Source: Kitasatospora cheerisanensis KCTC 2395
GTDB lineage: Bacteria; Actinomycetota; Actinomycetes; Streptomycetales; Streptomycetaceae
Direction of reading: 5' to 3'
Length of the DNA stretch: 64,000 nucleotides
Assembly: GCF_000696185.1 (NCBI RefSeq)
Contig: NZ_KK853997.1
Location: forward strand, 4,671,981-4,735,980
The position numbers and the translations under genes were made by a program. Below the pieces are notes generated by a model, which had not been told where the DNA came from, made no database searches, and saw only the letters and a program-made list of their open reading frames with translations. Below, one piece after another: positions 8,020 through 15,836 of the stretch; within the stretch, counting starts at the first letter, position 1; every line of letters begins with the position of its first letter.

Positions 8020-10520
8020 CGGGCCACGTCCTCGATCCGCACCGTCAGCACGTCCCGGAGCAGCTCCTCGCAGAGCGCGACCGCGGCGTCGGTGTCGGCG
8101 GCGGAGACGGCCAGCAGGCCGAGCCGGTCCCAGTTGTCCTGGATCGGGCGGATCACCGAGCCGGGCCGGGCCGCCAGGTCGAGGGCCAGCACCGCCGGGT
8201 GGGCGCGGAGCTCGTCCGCGCCGGAGATCTCGGCGACCCGGCCGGGGCGGCCGACGATGCCGCGCACGCAGCCCGCGCCGACCGCCTTCGGACGCTCCGT
8301 CAGCGGCTCGACCAGGCCGAACGGCCAGGCCAGCGCGTACCGGGTCAGGTCGATGCCGTACGAGGCCTGCACCAGGTCGGGGATGTGGTCGCCGCCGAGC
8401 CGGTTGTGGCCCTCGATGATCAGCGGGCCGCGCGAGCTGAGCCGCAGCTCGGTGTGGCTGGGGCCGTCCTTGATGCCGACGGCGTCCAGGAACTCGGCGA
8501 CGGCCGCGGTGATCCGTTCCTCGTCGACGGCGTCCAGCCGGGCCGGCTGGGCGTGGCCGAGCTCCACGAAGTGGTCGCCGCCGGTGAGCTTCTCGGTGAT
8601 CGCGACCACCGTGTGGTGCCCGTCGAAGCTGAAGCCCTCGATGCTGAACTCGGGGCCGTCGATGTACTGCTCCATCAGGAACTCGGTGACGGCGTACATC
8701 GTGGAGCCGCGGTCCATGCCGGTGCGGCGGGCCGCGCCGATCCGCTCCCACACGCCGTCGACGTCCTCCGGGCCGGACACCATGAACAGCGCGAAGCCGG
8801 CCGTCAGGTCGACCGGCTTCACCACGAACGGGTAGCCGTGGGCCTCGCCGAACGCGGCCAGCGAACCCCGGTCGGTGAGCGGCTCGGCGGCCACCGTGGG
8901 CGCGCCGACGGCCGCCAGGTGGCGGCGCATGGCGAGCTTGTCGCGCAGCAGCCGGGCCGGCTCGTGGCCGGTGCCGCCGAGGCCGAACAGGTCGTTGATC
9001 CGGCCGGCCGGCTCCAGGCCGGGCTCGGTCAGCGACAGCGCGGCGGAGAAGTTCCAGATGGCGTGGGCGGCCCGGGCCAGCGGCTCCAGCACCGACCAGT
9101 CGGTGAAGTCGGCGATCAGCGTGACGTCGGCGAGCTCGGCCTGCTCCGGCTGGAACTTCTCCTTGTGCTGGATCAGCACCACGTTCAGGCCGAGGTCCTT
9201 GGCGATCCGGACCGGCTCGGTCTGATGGCCGATCAGCAGCAGGGTGCGCTCCGGGCGCATCGGCGCGGCGGGCGCGGCGTGCACCGCGTTCAGGACGTCG
9301 GAACCGGTCTCCACGTGCAGCAACTCCTTCGTCTCGGCAGCCAGTTGTTCGGCCTCCTCGGCAGTGCCGGCGGCCACGATCAGGTGGCCGTGCCGGGTGC
9401 TGGAGTGCCGGGTGCGCGGCAGCACGTCGCCGACCGCGAACGGGAACCGCACCTCGTGCACGTGCTCCAGCGCGGCGAGCCGCTCCAGGCCGTCCACCCG
9501 GGTGATCACGCCCGGCTCCAGGGCGAAGTACGAGACGGCGGCGGCCCGGGTCGGCTCGGCGGGCTCGGCCCGGCCGCCCACCAGCAGGTCGAAGATCGCG
9601 CCCTCGATGTCGAAGCCGGTGGCGATCCGGATCAGCGCCGGGATCCGGTCGCCGCCGAGGCGGGCCTGCGACTCCACCACGCGCGGCCCGTCCGCGGTCA
9701 GGATCACCTCGGTGTGCGCCGGGCCGAACCGGTAGCCGGAGGCGTCCAGCAGCGCGGTGACCAGCCCGCCGATCGCCGCGGCGTCGGCGGCCGGCAGCGG
9801 CGCGGGGAAGACGTGCCCGGTCTCCACGAACGACGGCGCGGGCGTCTTGCGCTTGGCGGTGATGCCGACCACCAGGTGGCTGCCCTCGCAGCTGAGCGTC
9901 TCCACGCTGAACTCCGGGCCGTCGAGGAACTCCTCGACCAGCACCGGGCCCCGGTAGGAGAACGCGGCGACCTCCTGCTGCCACTGCGCCAGGTCGTCCG
10001 GCCCGGCGACCAGCCGGACGGCCGCGCTGCCCTGCAGGCGGGTCGGCTTCACCACGGCGGGCAGGCCGAACGCCTCCAGCACGGCCGGCACCTCGTCCGG
10101 GCCGGCGGCGAGCGCGGTGCGCACCGGCGACAGGCCGTGCTCGGCGAGCAGTTCGCGCAGCGCCGCCTTGTCGTTCAGCAGCCGCAGCGCCCGCGGCGGG
10201 TTCACGGCCAGCCCGAGGGCCTCCGCCTCCTCGGCGACGGCGACCATGGTGGCCTCCTCGCCGAGGTGCAGGACGCAGCCGACCTCGTGCGCGATCGCGG
10301 TCTCCCGGACCAGCCGGCGCAGCCCGTCCAGGTCGGAGAAATCCGTCCACAGCATCGCCGTCGAGGCTTTCTCGACGCCCGCGAGATAGGAGGCCGGCTG
10401 CAGCGTCGGATCCCAGATCGACCACACCTCGAAACCGAGGGAGACCGCTTTCTCTACGAACTGCGTGTACGGCTGCACCATCAGCAGCCGATTGTTCGCC
10501 GGCGCTGCTCGCTCAATCAC
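8016..10520 (-). CDS. Tandem two-domain ATP-grasp ligase
   Basis: 834 residues containing two complete ATP-grasp modules. The first (about 1-400) has VVKPTRLQGSAAV, LVEEFLDGPEFSVE and HTEV ... VVESQARLGGD. The second (about 415-834) has VVKPVDLTAGFAL, MEQYIDGPEFSIE and HTEL ... IIEGHNRLGGD. Both keep the ATP-binding Lys, the GPEFS motif and the metal-binding acid residues, so both look active. Two domains in one chain could make two successive amide bonds. The GTG start overlaps the upstream acetyltransferase by 8 nt. Substrate choice is not predictable by eye. Confidence 0.88.
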   Translation of the reverse strand: MIERAAPANNRLLMVQPYTQFVEKAVSLGFEVWSIWDPTLQPASYLAGVEKASTAMLWTDFSDLDGLRRLVRETAIAHEVGCVLHLGEEATMVAVAEEAEALGLAVNPPRALRLLNDKAALRELLAEHGLSPVRTALAAGPDEVPAVLEAFGLPAVVKPTRLQGSAAVRLVAGPDDLAQWQQEVAAFSYRGPVLVEEFLDGPEFSVETLSCEGSHLVVGITAKRKTPAPSFVETGHVFPAPLPAADAAAIGGLVTALLDASGYRFGPAHTEVILTADGPRVVESQARLGGDRIPALIRIATGFDIEGAIFDLLVGGRAEPAEPTRAAAVSYFALEPGVITRVDGLERLAALEHVHEVRFPFAVGDVLPRTRHSSTRHGHLIVAAGTAEEAEQLAAETKELLHVETGSDVLNAVHAAPAAPMRPERTLLLIGHQTEPVRIAKDLGLNVVLIQHKEKFQPEQAELADVTLIADFTDWSVLEPLARAAHAIWNFSAALSLTEPGLEPAGRINDLFGLGGTGHEPARLLRDKLAMRRHLAAVGAPTVAAEPLTDRGSLAAFGEAHGYPFVVKPVDLTAGFALFMVSGPEDVDGVWERIGAARRTGMDRGSTMYAVTEFLMEQYIDGPEFSIEGFSFDGHHTVVAITEKLTGGDHFVELGHAQPARLDAVDEERITAAVAEFLDAVGIKDGPSHTELRLSSRGPLIIEGHNRLGGDHIPDLVQASYGIDLTRYALAWPFGLVEPLTERPKAVGAGCVRGIVGRPGRVAEISGADELRAHPAVLALDLAARPGSVIRPIQDNWDRLGLLAVSAADTDAAVALCEELLRDVLTVRIEDVAR

Positions 10521-11163
10521 GGCGGGCCATCCCTTTCGTGGCGTTCGGGGCGGGGGAGTCGTCGGTGGGCCGGGCGGACGGCCCGGCGGGGGTGGGGCCG
10601 TCGGCGCAGGAGCGGACGGCGAGGGCCCGGCCGCCCTTGGGCACGTCGTCCATCACCAGGGCGCGGGCGCCGATCAGCGCGCCGTCGCCGACGCTGATCG
10701 GCCCGAGCAGGGTGGCGCCCGCGCCGACGGTCACGCCGTCGCCGAGCCGCGGGTGGCGGCGCGCGCCCCGGTCGGCCCTGGCCCGGTCGTGCCACCAGCC
10801 GAGCGAGCCCAGCGTGACCTGGTGGAACAGCGAGACGTCGTCGCCGATCAGCGCGGTCTCGCCGATCACGGTGCCGCTGCCGTGGTCGATGAAGAAGCGC
10901 CGGCCGATGGTGGCGCCCGGGTGGATCTCGATGCCGCCGGTGAGCACCTTGGCGACCGCGGACACCAGCCGCGCCGCGATCCGGTGCCGCCGCAGGTACA
11001 GCGCGTGGGCGAGCCGGTGGCCGGCCAGGGTCAGCGCGGTGGGGTGCAGCAGCGCCTCGCCGCGGCTGTGCACCGACGGGTCGCGGGCCACCACCACGTC
11101 CAGCGTCTCGCGGACCCCGCGCAGCGCGGCGCGCAGCCGGGGCAGCGGCCCGCGCGGTGTCAT
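10513..11163 (-). CDS. Serine O-acetyltransferase (CysE-like)
   Basis: 216 residues. Helical N-terminal part, then a left-handed beta-helix of hexapeptide repeats (IEIHPGATIG, IDHGSGTVIGETALIGDDV, TLGSLGWWHD), the signature of CysE/EpsC serine acetyltransferases. It converts L-serine and acetyl-CoA to O-acetyl-L-serine. It sits one gene from a CysK-like enzyme in the same operon, so the pair probably makes cysteine or another beta-substituted alanine for the pathway. The last 35 residues are Pro/Ser-rich and add nothing recognisable. The ATG overlaps the MFS stop. Confidence 0.88.
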   Translation of the reverse strand: MTPRGPLPRLRAALRGVRETLDVVVARDPSVHSRGEALLHPTALTLAGHRLAHALYLRRHRIAARLVSAVAKVLTGGIEIHPGATIGRRFFIDHGSGTVIGETALIGDDVSLFHQVTLGSLGWWHDRARADRGARRHPRLGDGVTVGAGATLLGPISVGDGALIGARALVMDDVPKGGRALAVRSCADGPTPAGPSARPTDDSPAPNATKGMARRD

Positions 11164-12434
11164 GCGGCGGCCCCGGCCGGCTCCCCGGCCGGCGCGGCGG
11201 CGGCCCGGGCGTCCTGCACCCGGAACAGGTACCGGTACAGCTGGATCGCGGTGGCGCCGAACGCGGCGTACAGCAGGGCCATCACCCAGGAGTCGACGAC
11301 CGAGCCGAGGATCACCGACAGCGAGCCGACCAGGTAGCCGAGCCGGACGTGCAGCCCGTACGCGGCCATGTACTTGGTGCGGGACTCGGCGGGCACCAGG
11401 GCCGCCACCAGGGACTGGTTGACCGGCTGGTTCATCAGCTCGCCGAGGGTGACCACCACGGCCGCGCCGATCATCAGCCAGGCGTTGTCGCCCAGCGCCC
11501 AGGCGACGTACCCGGCGGTGAAGACCACCACGCCGGCGATCAGCCGCAGCCGGTCGCCGAGCCGGCCGAGCAGCTTGCCGACCCACAGCCCGCAGACCAC
11601 CACCAGCAGGGTGTTGACGGCGCGCAGGATGCCCAGCACGTTCACGCCGTCCACGGTGACCTGCCAGGAGCCCCAGGACAGCAGCTGCTGGCGGGGGAAG
11701 TCGGAGCCCAGCCGGACCGCCAGGTACGAGGAGATCTGCACCTCCACGCACCACACCAGCAGCGCCGCCAGCACCAGCCGCAGGAACACCCGGTCGCGGG
11801 CCACCGACAGGTAGCCGAGCAGCGCCGGCCGGATCCCGCGCGGGTTCTGCGCGGCCTCCGGCGGCGCGGTCTCCGACAGCGCCAGGAAGGTCACCAGGAA
11901 GATGCCGCCGGTGGCGACCGCGGCGGCGGCCAGCAGCTGGAAGAAGTAGTCGTTGTACAGGAAGCCGCCGACCAGCGAGCCGAGCATGAAGGCGACGTTG
12001 ATCACCCAGTAGTTGATCGTGTAGACGGCGGTGCGGCTCTCCGGGGTGGCGACGTCGACGATCATCGCCTCGTTGGCGGGCAGCGCGACACCGGCCATGC
12101 AGGTGGCGCTCAGGTACAGCAGGTAGGTCGCCCAACCGGAGTGCAGCAGGGGCGAGTTGACCAGCGCCAGGCCGATGTACGACAGGCAGACGCCGACCTC
12201 GCCGGTCATCAGCACCCGGCGGCGGCCGTACACGTCGGACAGGTGGCCGCCGACCAGGTTGCAGGCCACCGTGGCGACCGCGACGACCAGCGTCATCAGG
12301 CCGGCGGTGGCCGCCCCGTACAGCCGGGAGAAGTGGATGACCATCAGCGGGACGAGCATGATGTCGAAGAACCGCTGGAAGAAGCCGACCCCGATGCGCA
12401 GCTTCAGGTTCCGGTGCAGCGCACGGAAGTTCAC
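11160..12434 (-). CDS. MFS transporter within the ATP-grasp operon (1)
   Basis: 424 residues, 12 predicted hydrophobic helices, with the GHLSDVYGRRRVLM motif-A loop between TM2 and TM3. The GTG start at 12434 overlaps the CysK stop (GTGA), and an in-frame upstream extension is only shadow. Probable exporter of the pathway product or an intermediate. The second MFS gene of the operon (14586-15836) has a similar size and setting, and one pump could serve resistance. Confidence 0.85.
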   Translation of the reverse strand: MNFRALHRNLKLRIGVGFFQRFFDIMLVPLMVIHFSRLYGAATAGLMTLVVAVATVACNLVGGHLSDVYGRRRVLMTGEVGVCLSYIGLALVNSPLLHSGWATYLLYLSATCMAGVALPANEAMIVDVATPESRTAVYTINYWVINVAFMLGSLVGGFLYNDYFFQLLAAAAVATGGIFLVTFLALSETAPPEAAQNPRGIRPALLGYLSVARDRVFLRLVLAALLVWCVEVQISSYLAVRLGSDFPRQQLLSWGSWQVTVDGVNVLGILRAVNTLLVVVCGLWVGKLLGRLGDRLRLIAGVVVFTAGYVAWALGDNAWLMIGAAVVVTLGELMNQPVNQSLVAALVPAESRTKYMAAYGLHVRLGYLVGSLSVILGSVVDSWVMALLYAAFGATAIQLYRYLFRVQDARAAAAPAGEPAGAAA

Positions 12435-13375
12435 CCCTCCTCCTCCGGCCACCAGCTGAGGTAGCGCTCGCCGCTGTCGGGGAAGACGGTGACCACGGTG
12501 GCGCCGGACAGGTCGCGCCGGCGGGCGAGTTCGCGGCAGCCGTGGGCGGCGGCGCCGGCCGAGACGCCGACCAGCAGGCCGGTGGCGGCGGCGATCTCCC
12601 GGGTGGCGGCGGCGGCGTCCGCGTCGGACACCACGACCACCTCGTCGATGCACTCGCGGTCGGTGACGGGGCTGATGAAGCCGCCGTTCAGGCCGGGGAT
12701 CCGGTGCGGGCCGGGCGCGCCGCCGGACAGCAGCGGCGAGCCCTCCGGCTCGACCGCGACCACGTGCAGCGCCGGGTTCCGCTCGCGCAGGTAGTGCGCG
12801 ATGCCGGTGAGGGTGCCGCCGGTGCCGACGCCGCACACCAGCACGTCGACCTTCCCGCCGGTGTCCCGCCAGATCTCCGGGCCGGTGGTCTCGTAGTGGG
12901 CGCGGACGTTGGCCGGGTTCTCGTGCTGCCGGGCGTACCAGGAGCCGGGGATCTCGGCGTGCAGCTTCTCGGCGCGCTCCACGCAGCCGGTGAAGCCCAG
13001 CGCCGGGTCGGTGAACTCGACCGTCGCACCGAGCATCCGCAGCGTCAGGACCCGCTCCCGGGAGGCGTTCTCGGGCAGCACGATCAGACAGGGGTGCCGG
13101 CGGGCGGCGCAGATCGCGGCCAGCGCGATGCCGGTGTTGCCGGACGTCGACTCGATGACGGTCGCCCCCGGCAGCAGTTCGCCGGACTCCACGGCGGCCC
13201 GGAACATGTGCAGCGCCGGCCGGTCCTTGATGCTGGACAGCGGGTTGGCGGCCTCCAGCTTGGCCAGCACGGTGGCCTCCGCCGGCAGGCCGTCCAGGGC
13301 GAGGCGCAGCAGGGGGGTGTTGCCGACCAGGTCCTCGAAGGAGGAGGCGATCCCTGCGGGCTGTCGGTCGCTCAT
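12431..13375 (-). CDS. PLP-dependent cysteine synthase-family enzyme
   Basis: 314 residues of fold type II. LVGNTPLLRL near the N-terminus, NPLSSIKDRPA carrying the Schiff-base Lys, the STSGNTGIALA substrate loop and the GVGTGGTLTGIA phosphate cup are all present. The family replaces the acetoxy group of O-acetylserine with sulfide or another nucleophile. In D-cycloserine biosynthesis a CysK paralogue and a serine acetyltransferase make O-ureidoserine in this way. A similar non-sulfur nucleophile is possible here, but plain cysteine synthesis cannot be excluded. It overlaps both neighbours in the operon. Confidence 0.88.
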   Translation of the reverse strand: MSDRQPAGIASSFEDLVGNTPLLRLALDGLPAEATVLAKLEAANPLSSIKDRPALHMFRAAVESGELLPGATVIESTSGNTGIALAAICAARRHPCLIVLPENASRERVLTLRMLGATVEFTDPALGFTGCVERAEKLHAEIPGSWYARQHENPANVRAHYETTGPEIWRDTGGKVDVLVCGVGTGGTLTGIAHYLRERNPALHVVAVEPEGSPLLSGGAPGPHRIPGLNGGFISPVTDRECIDEVVVVSDADAAAATREIAAATGLLVGVSAGAAAHGCRELARRRDLSGATVVTVFPDSGERYLSWWPEEEG

Positions 13376-14589
13376 CGGGTGCCTTCCGCCTGCTCGGTGA
13401 CGATGGAGAGGGTCTCGCGGACGTGCTTCAGCGCGTCCTCCCGCTCGGTGGGGGAGGGGGCGTTCACCAGCACGTGCCCCATCCGCTGCGAGGAGGAGGT
13501 CAGCGGGCGGACGGTGTCGCCGGCCTTCTTGCGGAGCCGGACCCGGACCACCGACGGGTGGGCCGCGGTCTGCTCGACGCCGCCGATCCCGGTGATGACG
13601 CCGGGTGCGGTGGTCGGGAAGACGGTGGCCGACCAGCCGACCGGCTCGCGGCGGACCAGCTCGTCCACCGGCATGCCGAGGGCGAGCCGGACCACGGCCT
13701 CGTACAGGTCGAAGCCGTAGGCCAGGCCGATCGCGTCGGGCAGGTAGTCGCCCGGGGTGCGGACGGCGATCTCCATCAGTGCGGGGCCGTTGCCGTCCAC
13801 CTTGAACTCCAGGTGCACCAGGCCGGTCCGCATGCCCACCGCGGCCAGCACGCCGCGGGTCAACTCGTGGACCTGAGCGGCGAGTTCCTCGTCCTCGAAG
13901 AGGTGGGCGCAGCGGTGGGCGAGTTCGACGAAGTACGGCGGGGCGGTGGTCTCCTTGGCGGTGACGTTCTCGAACAGCACCTCGCCGTCGCGGACCAGCG
14001 CCTCCCAGCTGAACTCCGGGCCCTGGATGGCCTCCTCGACCAGCACCTTGCCCTCGCCGGTGCGCCGGGCGACCAGCTCGGCGGCCTCCTCGGCCGTGCG
14101 GACCAGCTCGACGCCCTCGCTGCCGGCCCGGGTGAGCGGCTTGACCACCACGGGCAGCCGCTCCAGCATCCAGTCGCGGGCCTCGGCGACGTCCGGCACC
14201 AGCAGGTGCTCGGGCTGGCGGACGCCGTGCGCGGCGAAGGTGGCGCGCTGCAGCGCCTTGTTGCGGGAGATCACCGCGGCGTGCAGCGACGGGCCGGGCA
14301 GGCCCAGCCGGTCCTGGGCGAGCGCGCCGGCCAGCACGTGCGGCTCGGCGAACGCCACCAGGCCGTCCGGGACGCGCTCGGCGACGGCCTGCGCGACGGC
14401 GGCCGCCCAGTCCTCCTCCTGGTGTCCGTCGACCCGGTAGAAGGTCTCGGCGAGGTCGGTCGGCCGGGAGTCCCAGCCGGCCGCGGCCTCCACGGCGCGC
14501 ACCCGCAGGCCGAGCCGGGCCGCCGCCTCCAGGTAGGGCCGGCCCATCACGCCGACGCCGACCACCAACAGGTCCTTGGGGGCGCTCAC
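13372..14589 (-). CDS. ATP-grasp carboxylate-amine ligase (single domain)
   Basis: 405 residues; the GTG start at 14589 overlaps the upstream MFS stop. Motifs in order: VVGVGVMGRPYLEAA (pre-ATP-grasp Rossmann-like start), VVVKPLTRAGSEGV (ATP Lys and Gly loop), VEEAIQGPEFSWE, and HLEFKVD ... LMEIAVRTPGD (metal ligands). All catalytic elements look intact. It should ligate an amine to an acyl-phosphate-activated carboxylate. It has the usual length for this family. Confidence 0.86.
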   Translation of the reverse strand: MSAPKDLLVVGVGVMGRPYLEAAARLGLRVRAVEAAAGWDSRPTDLAETFYRVDGHQEEDWAAAVAQAVAERVPDGLVAFAEPHVLAGALAQDRLGLPGPSLHAAVISRNKALQRATFAAHGVRQPEHLLVPDVAEARDWMLERLPVVVKPLTRAGSEGVELVRTAEEAAELVARRTGEGKVLVEEAIQGPEFSWEALVRDGEVLFENVTAKETTAPPYFVELAHRCAHLFEDEELAAQVHELTRGVLAAVGMRTGLVHLEFKVDGNGPALMEIAVRTPGDYLPDAIGLAYGFDLYEAVVRLALGMPVDELVRREPVGWSATVFPTTAPGVITGIGGVEQTAAHPSVVRVRLRKKAGDTVRPLTSSSQRMGHVLVNAPSPTEREDALKHVRETLSIVTEQAEGTR

Positions 14590-15836
14590 GACGCCACCTC
14601 CTCCACGGGAACGGGCGCGGACTGGTGCCGCAGCATCCGGGTGACGGGTGCGACCAGCAGGCCGGCGGCGGCGAACACCACCGCCAGCCCGATCCACCCG
14701 GCGGGCCCGGCCGCGATCACCACGGAGGTGAGCAGGGCCGGGCCGACGATCCGCTGACCGGTGCCGCCGAGGCTGAACACCGACAGGTGCACGCCCTTGC
14801 TGTCCTCGGGCGCGAACTCGTAGCTGAGCTCCCAGCCGCCGACGGCCTGCCACATCTCGCCGAAGGTCAGCAGCACGCACGCCGCCAGCAGCACCGCCCC
14901 GGCGACCGGCGCCGAGGACGGCGCCTTCGCCAGGGCCAGCGCCAGGCAGCACGCGGTGAGCGCCAACCCGCCGAGCAGCAGCGCCCGTTCGGCGCCGCCC
15001 TCGCGGTCCACCAGCCGGGAGATCGGCACCTGAAGCACGATCGACATGACGGTGTTGACCAGGATCAGCACCGGCAGGAACCCGGCGGAGACGTGGGTGG
15101 CCTGCAGCGCCCACAGCGAGAGGCCGACCGACAGGATGGTGGTGTGCAGGTTGAGCACGCCGTTGACGGCGGTCAGCAGCAGGTAGCGCCAGTCGCGGAA
15201 GTCGCGCAGCGCCGTCAGCGGGCCGACCTTCTTCTGCACGGTCGCGGCGGTGGCGGTCCGCACCCGCGACAGCATCGCGGCGGACAGCACGAACGCGGCG
15301 GCGGTGCCCAGCACGATGCCCCGGTAGGTCCACACCCGGTCGGCGGCCAGCAGCGGGGCGGCCAGCAGCGCGCCCAGCGAGAAGCCGAAGTTGCGCACCG
15401 TGCGGACGATCGCCATGGTGCGGGTGCGGTCGGTGCCCTCGGTGGTCGCCGAGGCGACCGCCTGGGTCATCGGCTGGGTGGCGGCCTCCGCCGCCGCCAG
15501 GCAGCAGGAGACCAGGGTGAAGCTCAGCATGCCCTGGGCGAAGGCCAGCGCCACGAAGCCGCCGGCCCGCCACAGCTGCAGCAGCACCAGGGTCGGCTTG
15601 GCGCCGAAGCGGTCGGCGAGCGCGCCGATCGGCACCGTGGTGAGGAAGCCGACCACGCCGGAGATCGCCAGGCCCAGGCCGACCTGGGCGTTCGTCAGGC
15701 CGACCGAGCGGACGAAGAACACCGCCGAGCCGGCCAGGTACAGGCCGGTGCCGACCGCGTTGATCAGCGAGGTGACGGCGAAGGACCGGCCGGCCGGGGT
15801 GGCCGGCACGTACTCCTTCGGCGAGGGCAGCTTCAC
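14586..15836 (-). CDS. MFS transporter within the ATP-grasp operon (2)
   Basis: 416 residues with about 12 hydrophobic segments. GALADRFGAKPTLV is the motif-A loop. The GTG start at 15836 (MKLPSPKEYVPATPAG) overlaps the stop of the two-domain ATP-grasp gene. Probable exporter. The longer open frame upstream is the shadow of the ATP-grasp gene. Confidence 0.85.
   Translation of the reverse strand: MKLPSPKEYVPATPAGRSFAVTSLINAVGTGLYLAGSAVFFVRSVGLTNAQVGLGLAISGVVGFLTTVPIGALADRFGAKPTLVLLQLWRAGGFVALAFAQGMLSFTLVSCCLAAAEAATQPMTQAVASATTEGTDRTRTMAIVRTVRNFGFSLGALLAAPLLAADRVWTYRGIVLGTAAAFVLSAAMLSRVRTATAATVQKKVGPLTALRDFRDWRYLLLTAVNGVLNLHTTILSVGLSLWALQATHVSAGFLPVLILVNTVMSIVLQVPISRLVDREGGAERALLLGGLALTACCLALALAKAPSSAPVAGAVLLAACVLLTFGEMWQAVGGWELSYEFAPEDSKGVHLSVFSLGGTGQRIVGPALLTSVVIAAGPAGWIGLAVVFAAAGLLVAPVTRMLRHQSAPVPVEEVAS

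Noticed and set aside
8199..10697. Open frame of 832 codons on the plus strand opposite the tandem ATP-grasp gene
   Set aside because: Low-complexity His/Gln/Arg/Gly composition with no motif; antisense shadow.
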